Below are positions 1 to 8,080 of a stretch of DNA of 64,000 bases, one piece after another. The stretch is taken from positions 1 to 64,000 of the forward strand of contig NZ_RCWL01000013.1 in assembly GCF_003991195.1 (NCBI RefSeq). The letters are read 5' to 3'. The stretch's first letter is position 1, and each line of letters begins with the position of its first letter. Source of the DNA: Gynurincola endophyticus. GTDB lineage: Bacteria > Bacteroidota > Bacteroidia > Chitinophagales > Chitinophagaceae. The translations under genes were made by a program, and so were the position numbers. The notes under the pieces are model-generated. The model made no database searches. It was not told the origin of the DNA and worked only from the letters and a program-made list of their open reading frames with translations.

Positions 1-110
1 GTTGCCGAAGTTAATTCCTCTTCATTCCCTTCATTTTCTTCATGTTTCCCCATTACCATTTCAAACATAGAAGAAATTAAGAAGCCGTCAACAAGTGTAT
101 TCTTAATTCC
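1..110. repeat. Degenerate intergenic repeat, copy 1
   Basis: This is a pyrimidine-rich non-coding stretch at the window edge. Its core at 28-47 (CCTTCATTTTCTTCATGTTT) nearly matches 6321-6340, and the following part, with ATAGAAGA-type sequence near 67-75, also resembles the tail of the second copy near 6358-6368. No reading frame is conserved. It lies just downstream of the TlpA-like gene, which is transcribed leftwards. Function unknown. Confidence 0.4.
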
Positions 111-125
111 TTCACTATTTAGTTT

Positions 126-1406
126 TTAGTTTAATTGTTTTTTCAATACCTGTTCTACTTCTTCAGCAGTCGGATTCACTATCAGGATTTTCCCCTGTTC
201 GTCTACCAACAATTGCATACCTGCTGCATTCTGAATCCCGTATTTATTCCATATACCAAACCGATCGTTTAGCTCGATCAGATTTACCCAGTTGTAATTG
301 TCTTTCTGAATTCTGTTATACATGGCTTTCGTATCTTTAAACTCACGGGCGATACCAATAATGCCAAAGCCTTTTGATTGATACTGATCATACAATGGTT
401 TTACTTTTTGTGTTTTTTCAATACACGGTCCACACCATGAGCCCCATAAATTCAGCAAGGTGATTTTATGTTTCATGAGTGAAGATAATAATATAGTATC
501 TCCATTTACCTGTTCAGCCGTTACATCAATGAAATTTTTACCCGGGTAGATATTTTTAAGGCTATTCATTTTCTCTGTGGTGAGCGCGGTATATACCATG
601 TCGGGGTAAAGTTCGCTATACTTTATTACGGCATTATCAAACATCGATAATAAATCTTTATGATCGTTCACTCTATACAAAAGGTCTTCATAAATTAAAT
701 AGAAATGAGCGGGGTGGGGAGTAGTGGATATTATATTATACTTGAAAGCAAGTTTTGCTTTTGCTATACTGTCTAACCGGTTCATCCATACTTTTCCGGT
801 ATCAGACAGGTGTGCTCCGGTTTTTCTGAGCGTTTCCATTTTTTCATAAATAGGCACCACCGGTTCATCTTTTTTTCTGGTCCTCAATTCTTTTAAAGTT
901 GCTATAAATTCAAGGCTATATTTTTGCTCTTCGCTAAGTTTACTGAAATAGTCAGCATTGATTTTTTCAACTGTACTAAAGTTATCGTCTAACTGTTGTT
1001 TTATCTGATTGTAAGCTCGATTGTAAGCTCCTCCGATAATTAAATTACGAGCGTTTTTTTCTTTGGGATATAACTTCATTAACAGCGTGCTTGAATCCGG
1101 AAAAAAGTTAATAGCAAACCAGGTGCCCTCTTCATATTCATCCTGAAAAACCAGTTCGTAAGTCTCCATGTTTGGAGGAGTAAAAGTGTATTCGAATCGG
1201 TTATTTCTGATCGGTATACTGATTTTTTCATCAGACCGTATTGTCATTGTTTTCGGTAAAAGGTAAACTACCCTGCTATTACGTTCAACAGTTTCTCCTT
1301 TAATTGTAACAGTTCCTTTTGTTTGCGCGCTAAGTATACCGGCCGTTGATAAAGCGCATAGCAGTAACATTAAGGTATGAGAATACCTTTTCAACAGATG
1401 TTGCAT
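126..1406 (-). CDS. TlpA-like thiol-disulfide oxidoreductase
   Basis: This 426-residue exported protein has an N-terminal signal peptide (about residues 1-27, ending near SAQ), a middle region of the DUF4369-like type common in Bacteroidota, and a C-terminal AhpC/TSA-TlpA thioredoxin fold from about residue 293. The redox motif is W324-C325-G-P-C328. The family reduces or rearranges protein disulfides in the periplasm; the partner here is unknown. The gene lies 68 bp downstream of the M56 sensor on the same strand, so it may belong to the BlaI/M56 operon and be controlled by it (inference). The ATG at 1406 is directly followed by the signal peptide and is the natural start. Confidence 0.88.
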   Translation of the reverse strand: MQHLLKRYSHTLMLLLCALSTAGILSAQTKGTVTIKGETVERNSRVVYLLPKTMTIRSDEKISIPIRNNRFEYTFTPPNMETYELVFQDEYEEGTWFAINFFPDSSTLLMKLYPKEKNARNLIIGGAYNRAYNQIKQQLDDNFSTVEKINADYFSKLSEEQKYSLEFIATLKELRTRKKDEPVVPIYEKMETLRKTGAHLSDTGKVWMNRLDSIAKAKLAFKYNIISTTPHPAHFYLIYEDLLYRVNDHKDLLSMFDNAVIKYSELYPDMVYTALTTEKMNSLKNIYPGKNFIDVTAEQVNGDTILLSSLMKHKITLLNLWGSWCGPCIEKTQKVKPLYDQYQSKGFGIIGIAREFKDTKAMYNRIQKDNYNWVNLIELNDRFGIWNKYGIQNAAGMQLLVDEQGKILIVNPTAEEVEQVLKKQLN

Positions 1407-1474
1407 ATTTGAATGATTTAGTGTTTAAAAAATGATACTATAGTTGTAAGAGATTACTATGGGGTAAAAAGTAG

Positions 1475-3175
1475 TTATTTATTTTTCGGTATATAGGCTT
1501 CCAGATTATCATGCACATATCCGTTCTGCATCAGGGTTTGTATATTTACCGAAGTTATTTTTTGTTTTTTTAGTTTTTTGAGTGTTTCTACTGATATGTC
1601 TTTGAAGCCGAGTTGCTGAAAGCTTCTGATATATACAGGAGTAATATTCTCTTTTTTCAATTCAATATAAACCGAAGGAGCAAGATTTGCATATCCGGCC
1701 TGCATGTAATCCTGTAAAACAGGCGCAATTATTTTTCCCTTGCGTAATTCAACAATGTTTTCAGGCGATAGAAACTGATAGCCGGTTTTTATATATGAAT
1801 CAATAACCGGGGCGGTTATATTATTTTTTCTGAAAAATAATATAGTCTTGAGTGACCGGTCATAATAATTAATATCCCAATAGCTTTTAATTACTGGTGC
1901 ACTGATATCATTTTTCCTCAATAAAAGAATTTCATCTGCCGAGAGATCTGAAAGTCCGATAGCCGAATAAGACTGGATAACCGGCAATGTTACACCTGCT
2001 TTTTTTAACCGGTCAAGATCGGTAATGGATAATCTTTGGTTTACCGGAAATTCTGTAATAGTCTTTTTTTCGATAGGTTTGGTTTCCTGTACAGGCGTAT
2101 GACTTGTATCCGGCTTAACTTCTTTTATTTCTTTTGAAACAGGCGGTTCTTCGGTAAGAGGAGATTCTATTTCCGCTTCAACCGGTTTAGCCGTTTGCCT
2201 GTTTACTGATAGCTGCTTTTGGATAAGTGGTAATTGCTTTTGAGGTATACTGTCATTTTGTGTAATTATCGGCTTACTCCCTTCAGTTTTACTGATATTT
2301 ACATCACTGGAGGGTTTAGAAATTAATATAGGTTTTACCTGAGGAATTACCTCATTCATAAATGCCATCAGCAAAAACCAGATAGGGATGTAAATAAAAT
2401 ATTTCCAGAAAACATGTGTGTTAGACCGTTGCCGGTTCATCATAATCATTCGTTTTTTTAGTACGGATTGATTATAAGCATTTGCCATCTGTAAAGTGCT
2501 GTTAGGAGCAGCTACCTGTAATAAGTTGAATTGATAATCACTTTTGTTTACTTTATGTTTCTGCAGTACCGTATCGTCAGTTAAAAACTCAATATTAACA
2601 GCAACAGAGCGGTAAAGTTTCCAGGCAAAAGGGTTCCACCATTGTAATGCGAGCATGCATTCTGCTAACACAAGGTCAAAACTATGACGTTGGCGGATAT
2701 GTTCTTTTTCATGTAAAAGAATCATTTCATAAGTTTCCCAGTCATAAAGAGCCGGGTTGATGAAGATGGTTTTTCCGAAAGAAAAAGGGGCTTTGTTGCC
2801 CGTCAGTTCAACAATACTATATTCTTTATCGCGGATTACAGGATACTTTAATCGTTGATAAATGAGTGTTCCGAATTGAATGAAAGTATTGAGCAAAAAA
2901 ATAATCACACCGCCCCAGTAAATTGCAGATAACCATTGGTAAATAATCATCAGTTCTGACGATCCGTTTACCCATGTATTGAAGGGGCGGGAAACAAGAT
3001 TTTTAAGGGATAAGGTTTCAGGTAAGGGAATGAGCGGAAGTGTAAATGCCGCTATAATACTGATCAGTAATACAAATCGGTTGAGTTGATAGAAGGTTTC
3101 TTTGTACAGAAAATATCTGTACAAAATGGCTCCCGCCGTAAGAATAACGCCTGCTTGTAAAAAGTAGGTGATCAT
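1475..3175 (-). CDS. BlaR1-like M56 membrane metallopeptidase with six 29-residue repeats
   Basis: This 566-residue sensor protease has three N-terminal membrane segments (about residues 3-20, 33-50 and 82-105), a cytosolic zinc peptidase core with HEKEH at 155-159 and a likely third ligand at E196, and a fourth membrane segment near 258-276. A proline- and lysine-rich linker (about 280-380) follows. Residues 382-555 are six contiguous repeats of exactly 29 residues (consensus roughly LSxxxIxxLRKxxITAPVIxSYxxxGYxx). In BlaR1/MecR1 the extracellular part is a penicillin-binding sensor; that domain is absent and the repeats take its place. Its start overlaps the BlaI stop by 4 bp (ATGA), which fits co-transcription and a protease-repressor pair. 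The signal sensed is unknown. Confidence 0.9.
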   Translation of the reverse strand: MITYFLQAGVILTAGAILYRYFLYKETFYQLNRFVLLISIIAAFTLPLIPLPETLSLKNLVSRPFNTWVNGSSELMIIYQWLSAIYWGGVIIFLLNTFIQFGTLIYQRLKYPVIRDKEYSIVELTGNKAPFSFGKTIFINPALYDWETYEMILLHEKEHIRQRHSFDLVLAECMLALQWWNPFAWKLYRSVAVNIEFLTDDTVLQKHKVNKSDYQFNLLQVAAPNSTLQMANAYNQSVLKKRMIMMNRQRSNTHVFWKYFIYIPIWFLLMAFMNEVIPQVKPILISKPSSDVNISKTEGSKPIITQNDSIPQKQLPLIQKQLSVNRQTAKPVEAEIESPLTEEPPVSKEIKEVKPDTSHTPVQETKPIEKKTITEFPVNQRLSITDLDRLKKAGVTLPVIQSYSAIGLSDLSADEILLLRKNDISAPVIKSYWDINYYDRSLKTILFFRKNNITAPVIDSYIKTGYQFLSPENIVELRKGKIIAPVLQDYMQAGYANLAPSVYIELKKENITPVYIRSFQQLGFKDISVETLKKLKKQKITSVNIQTLMQNGYVHDNLEAYIPKNK

Positions 3176-3534
3176 TTCTTATTACTTTTTATGAGCTGTA
3201 GAATCTCATTGATTTCTTTTTCTGAAAGCTGTTCTTCTTTGGCAAAAAAAGCCAGCATCTGCGAAGACGAATTATCGAATAAACGTTCCATCACGTCTTT
3301 CATAGCATGCTTCTGATACTCTTCTTTTGAAAACAAAGGATAATATTTATACATGTTACCCCATACCTCGTGTGATAAAAATCCTTTTTCTTCAAGAATC
3401 TTTACAATTGTAGCCACCGAGTTATAGTGTGGCTTAGGATCAGGTAGTTCAGGAATAATTTCTTTGATAAAAGCTTTTTCCAACTTCCAGAAAGCCTGCA
3501 TGATCTGTTCTTCTCTTGGAGCTAGTTTTTGCAT
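3172..3534 (-). CDS. BlaI/MecI/CopY-family transcriptional repressor
   Basis: This 120-residue protein has the winged-helix layout of BlaI/MecI repressors: N-terminal PREEQIMQAFWKL, then a recognition helix region around HYNSVATIVKILEEKGFL, and a C-terminal dimerisation and cleavage region. The family represses its own operon and is inactivated when the M56 partner cleaves it. It overlaps that partner by 4 bp. The first gene of the operon is normally also the operator site, so the 105-bp gap to the divergent membrane-protein gene probably holds the operator; I did not find a clear dyad there. Length is normal for the family. Confidence 0.92.
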   Translation of the reverse strand: MQKLAPREEQIMQAFWKLEKAFIKEIIPELPDPKPHYNSVATIVKILEEKGFLSHEVWGNMYKYYPLFSKEEYQKHAMKDVMERLFDNSSSQMLAFFAKEEQLSEKEINEILQLIKSNKK

Positions 3535-3696
3535 TACAATAATTTTATCAAATATAACTACTAATTAATTAGGAGATAAACTTATTGATTAGTTTTTTAG
3601 GAAAAAAATACAAATTATTGGAAATTATACGTTCTGTAGATGAAAACAATAATTACCTGTTTTTTTTATAACTTCCTGATTATTTTAAAATTTATT

Positions 3697-4122
3697 ATGA
3701 TAACCAACTTTTTACGTACACTTTCGATCATTTTTTTGGTCATTAATGCCATTGGTGCCCTGGCCGGCGGTTTTGCTTTGATCATTGAGCCTGATGGCAG
3801 TAAATTGGGTATTCCTGCCAGTATTCTCAAAAATTCACCTTTTGATGATTTTCTGATTCCGGGCATCCTGCTGTTATTATTGAATGGAGTTTTCAGTACA
3901 GTGGTATTGTTTGCATTAACCATGCGCTCACGATGGGCTGAAAAGGGTATTATTATACAGGGAATTGTATTGTACTTATGGATCGCTGCACAGGTAGTGC
4001 TATTAGGATTTACCAAAAAAATACATATCATATTCGGCTTTATTGCTGTTGTGTTAATTATATGCGGCTATTTATTGCGCAGAAAAAAACTTCAGGATGA
4101 AAGACGCAGAGCGGTGGAATAA
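3697..4122 (+). CDS. Small four-helix membrane protein
   Basis: A 141-residue hydrophobic protein beginning MITNFLRTLSII, with about four predicted membrane segments and a basic, charged C-terminal tail (RRKKLQDERRR). The frame stays open up to an ATG at 3640, which would add 19 residues. I prefer 3697 because it puts the first membrane helix right after the start. It is divergent from the BlaI repressor. I do not recognise a named family or function; it resembles the many small DUF membrane proteins of Bacteroidota. Confidence 0.65.
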   Translation: MITNFLRTLSIIFLVINAIGALAGGFALIIEPDGSKLGIPASILKNSPFDDFLIPGILLLLLNGVFSTVVLFALTMRSRWAEKGIIIQGIVLYLWIAAQVVLLGFTKKIHIIFGFIAVVLIICGYLLRRKKLQDERRRAVE

Positions 4123-4493
4123 GCTTTCTTTGGAAAAGTCGTCTTTTTTTCGTATATTATTAGTATAGCCCTGATCTTTTTTACAGGGAAATGTAATAAC
4201 TGACTGTTACATTTCCTGTAATTCCTCTTGTGCAGATACCTGTATTGGTTGCTGTTTTCTACTGTCAGAGTTTTAGCCTCTTTTTCTACATTCTGTTAAA
4301 TACATCAATATTTATTCGTTTACCTGAATCTTATCAGCGGGAGCGCACCTTAATCTGCTCTTTTTCGTCAGAAACAAGAACGAAAAAACAGGTTGGTCAC
4401 GAATTAGTGGTCATTCGTCATTATTTTTATAATCCGTGATTGGGAAAATATAGTTTTACTTCATTATTAAGGGTTAAACTAAATTACTATAGC
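4123..4493 (+). other. Leader region upstream of the LytS-type kinase, with an inverted repeat
   Basis: About 370 bp without a convincing gene. An inverted repeat at 4183-4196 and 4207-4219 (ACAGGGAAATGTAA against TTACATTTCCTGT, one bulged base, 10-base loop) could fold in RNA, but has no T-tract on either strand. A 69-codon open frame at 4230-4439 has no coding character. I see no clear promoter. Confidence 0.4.
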
Positions 4494-5534
4494 ATGAAAA
4501 CAAAAATAATAGGCCAGTGGGTGCTTTACTTTGTACTTTCGTTTATTGTGTTTGCCTTTCTTTTAGAGCCTTATGCGGATCTGATGAAGGACGGCGATCA
4601 TGGACCATTAACCTTCGCACTTTATTTTCTTCTGCTTGGAAGCGTATTGCTGGGATGGTATGTATCGCGTATATATGTTGATGGAAGAAGAAAAGTGACC
4701 GCTGTTACATTTTACTGGTTAATCGGAATTGTTTTAGTCGGACTGATTATTCTTTTTTTCCACGCTCAGTCTTTATATATAAGACGCCACTCTATCAGAA
4801 ACCTGCCGATTAATCTGTTGATTTCGTGGATATGGGTGGTTGCTGTTGGTATTTCAGCGGGGTTATTGGTAAGGTTAGCGCGATTTTCTGTGAACAATGA
4901 AATACAAGTTGCTAAAGCGTCTGCTGCTCAGAGCTTGTCTGAGTTGCATTTTTTACAATCTCAGCTGAGTCCTCACTTTTTATTCAACACATTGAATAAT
5001 CTTTATGGAATTTCTCTGGCAGAACCGGTTAAAATTCCCAATTTATTGTTGCGATTGTCTGATTTATTGAGATATGCCGTTTATGAAGCAAAAACAATGT
5101 ATGTACCACTCTCTGATGAAATAGGGTACATTAATAACTATATCGAATTTGAAAAATTACGCGTTGGCAGCCGTATCGATCTGCATACTGAAATAGAACA
5201 GGTGACGGATAGAAAGATTGTTATTCCGCCGTTGTTGTTGATCGTTTTTATTGAAAATGCTTTTAAGCATGCTAAAAATACTACTACGGATAAACTGTAT
5301 ATATCGATTGTGTTAAAGACTTTTGGAAAAGATATTTTATTTTCTGTCACTAATAGTTATAACTCCCGTAATGAACATCAGGGATTGGCGATGGAAAGAG
5401 AGAGAGATTACAGTGGACTTGGTTTAGAAAATGTACAAAAAAGACTCGAGTTGTTATATCCTGATAAGTATGACTGGCACATAAGTAAAGAGCCGGATCA
5501 GTATAAAGTTACTTTACATTTAAAACATTCATAA
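4494..5534 (+). CDS. LytS/YehU-type sensor histidine kinase
   Basis: A 346-residue kinase with four N-terminal membrane segments followed by a His_kinase domain of the LytS type. The phosphoacceptor motif is LSPHFLFNTLNNL, and the ATPase part shows an N-box with IENAFKHA and a late G-box (GLGLENVQKRL). It should phosphorylate the LytTR regulator encoded 4 bp downstream. The frame extends upstream to a TTG at 4440, but the ATG at 4494 precedes MKTKIIGQW and the first membrane helix, so I use it. No extracellular sensor domain of size is visible; the stimulus is unknown. Confidence 0.9.
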   Translation: MKTKIIGQWVLYFVLSFIVFAFLLEPYADLMKDGDHGPLTFALYFLLLGSVLLGWYVSRIYVDGRRKVTAVTFYWLIGIVLVGLIILFFHAQSLYIRRHSIRNLPINLLISWIWVVAVGISAGLLVRLARFSVNNEIQVAKASAAQSLSELHFLQSQLSPHFLFNTLNNLYGISLAEPVKIPNLLLRLSDLLRYAVYEAKTMYVPLSDEIGYINNYIEFEKLRVGSRIDLHTEIEQVTDRKIVIPPLLLIVFIENAFKHAKNTTTDKLYISIVLKTFGKDILFSVTNSYNSRNEHQGLAMERERDYSGLGLENVQKRLELLYPDKYDWHISKEPDQYKVTLHLKHS

Positions 5535-5538
5535 GCAT

Positions 5539-6231
5539 ATGATCATTACCTGCCTTGTTGTAGACGATGAACCGATCGCCAGGGATATTGTAAACCGGTA
5601 CGCCGGTTTTTTACCTGAACTGCAGGTAGTGGCGAATGCTTCGAATGCACTGGAAGCCCGTGACCTGCTTCAGCAACATCCTATTGACCTGTTGTTTCTG
5701 GATATAAATATGCCTGAACTGGATGGGCTATCTTTTCTGAAAACATTAAAGGAACCCCCATTGGTAATTCTTACAACAGCGTATAAAGAATTTGCGCATG
5801 AAGCATTTAACCTGGATGTAACGGATTATTTGCTGAAGCCGTTTTCTTTGGAGCGGTTCATTGTAGCAGTAGATAAAGTAAAATCAAGATTAGAGGTGAA
5901 ACCTGGCGTAACTGAATCAGAAGATTTTACTTTTTTAAAGTCGGATGGAAAGATTTTTAAAGTAATGTATCATGATATACTGTATGCTGAAGCCTGTGGA
6001 AATTACACAAAAGTATATACGGTTCAGCATAAATTGATGCCGGCTGTAAGTTTTACACAGTTTGTAGAAGGATTATCATCGCGGAATTTTATACGGATAC
6101 ACCGCTCTTATGTAATCAATAAAATGCATATCGGCCATTTGGAAGGCAACCGTATTTTTATTCAAAATACAGAATTGCCTATCGGAAATAACTTTAAAGC
6201 GGATTTTCTGAAATCAATCGGGATGGTATGA
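5539..6231 (+). CDS. LytTR-family response regulator
   Basis: A 230-residue regulator with an N-terminal receiver domain (acidic pair D9-D10, phosphoacceptor D55 in LFLDINMPELDG, conserved K in the LLKPFS motif) and a C-terminal LytTR DNA-binding domain (about 130-230, containing NFIRIHRSYVIN). It follows the kinase gene by 4 bp and forms a pair with it. Target genes cannot be told from the sequence; LytTR regulators often control a neighbouring transporter or surface gene, but nothing directly downstream is on the same strand. Confidence 0.93.
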   Translation: MIITCLVVDDEPIARDIVNRYAGFLPELQVVANASNALEARDLLQQHPIDLLFLDINMPELDGLSFLKTLKEPPLVILTTAYKEFAHEAFNLDVTDYLLKPFSLERFIVAVDKVKSRLEVKPGVTESEDFTFLKSDGKIFKVMYHDILYAEACGNYTKVYTVQHKLMPAVSFTQFVEGLSSRNFIRIHRSYVINKMHIGHLEGNRIFIQNTELPIGNNFKADFLKSIGMV

Positions 6232-6232
6232 T

Positions 6233-6375
6233 ATTCTTAATTAAGAATTTGCCTGGGTGAAAAAGATGAAGAAAATGAAGGTGGCAATGTTAAACTATGT
6301 TATTTTTCATTGCGTTCTTTTCTTCATTTCCTTCATGTTTAATAGTATTTTAAAATATAGAAGATATTCTTGACT
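6233..6375. repeat. Degenerate intergenic repeat, copy 2, with palindrome
   Basis: The block opens with a perfect 16-bp palindrome (ATTCTTAATTAAGAAT, 6233-6248). A purine-rich half follows (6264-6281, AGATGAAGAAAATGAAGG), and then a pyrimidine-rich half (6311-6340) that reads as an imperfect inverted copy. The 6321-6340 core matches 28-47 of the window closely. It fills the gap between the converging LytTR regulator and thioredoxin genes, so it could act as a bidirectional terminator or be a relic of a small mobile element. Confidence 0.45.
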
Positions 6376-6387
6376 ATCGGTAATTCT

Positions 6388-6693
6388 CTATAAATTTTCA
6401 ATGATCTGTTTTAACTCGTGCTTAGGAGTAACGCCAGATCGTCTCCACTTTTGTTCACCGTTTTGATAAATGATCAGTGTCGGTACGCCGCTAATGCCTA
6501 ATTGTGAGGCCAGAGGCTGGTTCTGATCAACGTCTATTTTGATAATTTTTACTTTATCAGCGAGATCTGCTTTCAATTCACTCAATATGGGTGCCTGCAT
6601 TTTACAAGGCCCGCACCAGGTAGCATGAAAATCTACGATTACCGGAATCTCACTTTTAATTAAGTCTGCAAAACTCGATTTCATATGCTTCAA
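6388..6693 (-). CDS. trxA: Thioredoxin
   Basis: A 101-residue cytosolic thioredoxin with the active site W26-C27-G-P-C30 and the conserved cis-proline region SGVPTLIIY. There is no signal peptide. It reduces protein disulfides. It sits 2 bp downstream of the second YeeE/YedE half-transporter on the same strand, so it is likely co-transcribed with the sulfur-import genes and may serve to reduce imported sulfur compounds or a partner enzyme (inference). The start could be M1 or M4. The symbol is by family; several paralogues are usual in such genomes. Confidence 0.9.
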   Translation of the reverse strand: MKHMKSSFADLIKSEIPVIVDFHATWCGPCKMQAPILSELKADLADKVKIIKIDVDQNQPLASQLGISGVPTLIIYQNGEQKWRRSGVTPKHELKQIIENL

Positions 6694-6695
6694 AT

Positions 6696-7109
6696 TTAAT
6701 GTGGTAAATGATGACGGATTAATCCGTAGATATAGGTTCCTAAAATTGCTCCGAAAATAGCAATTCCCATAGTGAATAACCCTGTTCCTAACATTACAAA
6801 CATGGGGCCCGGGCAGGCTCCGATCAACGCCCAGCCCATTCCGAATAAAGTTCCTCCGATCAGATAACGGGGAATACCTTTTTCTTTTGGTGGCATTTCG
6901 ATCGGTTGACCGTCAATATCTTTTAATTTTTTTCTTTTGATCAGCTGTACGCCAATAACACCGATAAAAAGTGCGGTTCCGATAAAGCCATACATATGAA
7001 AAGATTGAAATTTAAACATTTCATAGATACGGAACCAGGAAGCTGCTTCAGCTTTAAACATCACCACTCCAAACAAAGTGCCTAACAATAAAACGATTAT
7101 ATTTTTCAT
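6696..7109 (-). CDS. YeeE/YedE-family transporter, second half
   Basis: A 137-residue membrane protein starting MKNIIVLLLGTLFG, with about four membrane segments. It carries the Cys motif GACPGP typical of the YeeE/YedE (DUF395/DUF6691) sulfur-compound transporters. The frame is open upstream to 7235, but the ATG at 7109 overlaps the TAA of the upstream half by one base (TAATG), a classic coupled start. In enterobacterial YeeE/TsuA both halves are in one polypeptide that imports thiosulfate; here they are separate genes. Substrate assignment to thiosulfate or a similar sulfur compound is by family. Confidence 0.85.
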   Translation of the reverse strand: MKNIIVLLLGTLFGVVMFKAEAASWFRIYEMFKFQSFHMYGFIGTALFIGVIGVQLIKRKKLKDIDGQPIEMPPKEKGIPRYLIGGTLFGMGWALIGACPGPMFVMLGTGLFTMGIAIFGAILGTYIYGLIRHHLPH

Positions 7110-7663
7110 TACTGGAATATTAAAGGAAATAATACATGAACCATCAGTAATCCACCGATGAAGAATCCGATTACTGCAATCAATGAAGGTAACTGCAGAC
7201 TGCTTAAACCGGTAATGGCATGACCGGATGTACAACCTCCCGCATAACGGGTGCCGAAGCCAACCAGTAATCCACCAACCAATAAAATCAACACATTTCT
7301 AACAGAAAGGCTGTCAAAAATTTCAGGAGGTGCATAAGTTGTACCTACACTGCGGAAGCCCAGGTTTCTGAGGTCCTGAATAGTGGCAGACGAAACATCC
7401 GGTACCTGTACGTCCGACAGCCAATAAGCGCCGATATATCCGCCGATAACGGTGCCGGCAAGAAATAACAGGTTCCATTTTTGAGCTTTCCAGTCGTATT
7501 TAAAAAAACTGACTGATTTACCGGCCCCGAGCGCGGCACAAATGGTTCTGAAGTTGGATGAAAACCCGAAAGTCTTTCCTAAAACAATCAATAATAGCAT
7601 GATGAATGCTACCAACGCACCTCCCACGTACCAGGGCCAGGGTTGCGCAATTAATTCCATCAT
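7109..7663 (-). CDS. YeeE/YedE-family transporter, first half
   Basis: A 184-residue membrane protein with about four to five membrane segments and the motif GGCTSGHAITG, whose cysteine corresponds to the sulfur-relay cysteines of the YeeE/YedE family. It is the first gene of a three-gene set (two half-transporters, then thioredoxin) with a 1-bp overlap into the next gene. It likely forms a heteromeric channel with the following protein and passes thiosulfate or related anions across the inner membrane. No sulfurtransferase (rhodanese or TusA-like) gene is visible next to it. Confidence 0.87.
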   Translation of the reverse strand: MMELIAQPWPWYVGGALVAFIMLLLIVLGKTFGFSSNFRTICAALGAGKSVSFFKYDWKAQKWNLLFLAGTVIGGYIGAYWLSDVQVPDVSSATIQDLRNLGFRSVGTTYAPPEIFDSLSVRNVLILLVGGLLVGFGTRYAGGCTSGHAITGLSSLQLPSLIAVIGFFIGGLLMVHVLFPLIFQ

Positions 7664-8080
7664 AAAAAAAGCTTTAATTATAGTGAATGTAACAATAAAT
7701 AGCAGATTTTGTTATAAAGATAGAATCCCTTCGGGATTCCGGTACCGGATTCTGTAGAATTTAGTGAATACTTTTTTATCTCTATCACTCCGTTTAAGCT
7801 TCGATATTCCCTGTAATGTTTTATAGGTTTAGAATCCGGCAGTAAATATCTTGAAATCATACTAAAGGAAGCAGTAGATCTTTCATGCTGTTGCTCAGAC
7901 CCCGAAGGGGTCTAACATTTATAACCTCGTAACAACGCGGAGCCGACCCTGAAGGGGTCGTACCAGCGTGATCGCCACCAACCGCATCATCCGGCTGTTT
8001 AATACATAAACTTATCAGGTTCTGTACAAAAGCAGTGTTTAAAAGCTATAATTTCATTAACTTCATCTGAAAAACCCAGT
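7664..8080. repeat. REP-like palindromic element cluster
   Basis: This 417-bp gap holds stacked palindromes and no gene. GAATCCC-TTC-GGGATTC lies at 7723-7739. CCGGATTCT at 7745-7753 pairs with AGAATCCGG at 7831-7839. AGACCCC-GAA-GGGGTCT lies at 7897-7913, and CGACCCT-GAA-GGGGTCG at 7944-7960. The last two share the GACCC(C/T)GAAGGGGTC core and are separated by about 30 bp containing TAACAACGCGGAGC. This resembles REP-type repeats seen between genes in Bacteroidota. They may act as terminators or be mobilised in trans by a REP transposase; none is encoded in the window. Confidence 0.6.

Noticed and set aside
3666-4031. 121-codon minus-strand frame inside the small membrane protein gene
   Set aside because: It lies fully antisense to a gene with clear membrane-helix periodicity, and its own sequence has no domain character.
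4230-4439. 69-codon open frame before the LytS-type kinase
   Set aside because: It has no recognisable domain and an odd mixed composition, and the region contains an inverted repeat more consistent with non-coding leader.
7678-7860. 60-codon minus-strand frame between the YeeE half and the M61 gene
   Set aside because: It is made of the palindromic repeat sequence and matches nothing recognisable.
7897-7960. CRISPR-like pair of repeats
   Set aside because: Only two palindromic units with a short spacer, no array and no cas genes; they fit REP-type repeats better.
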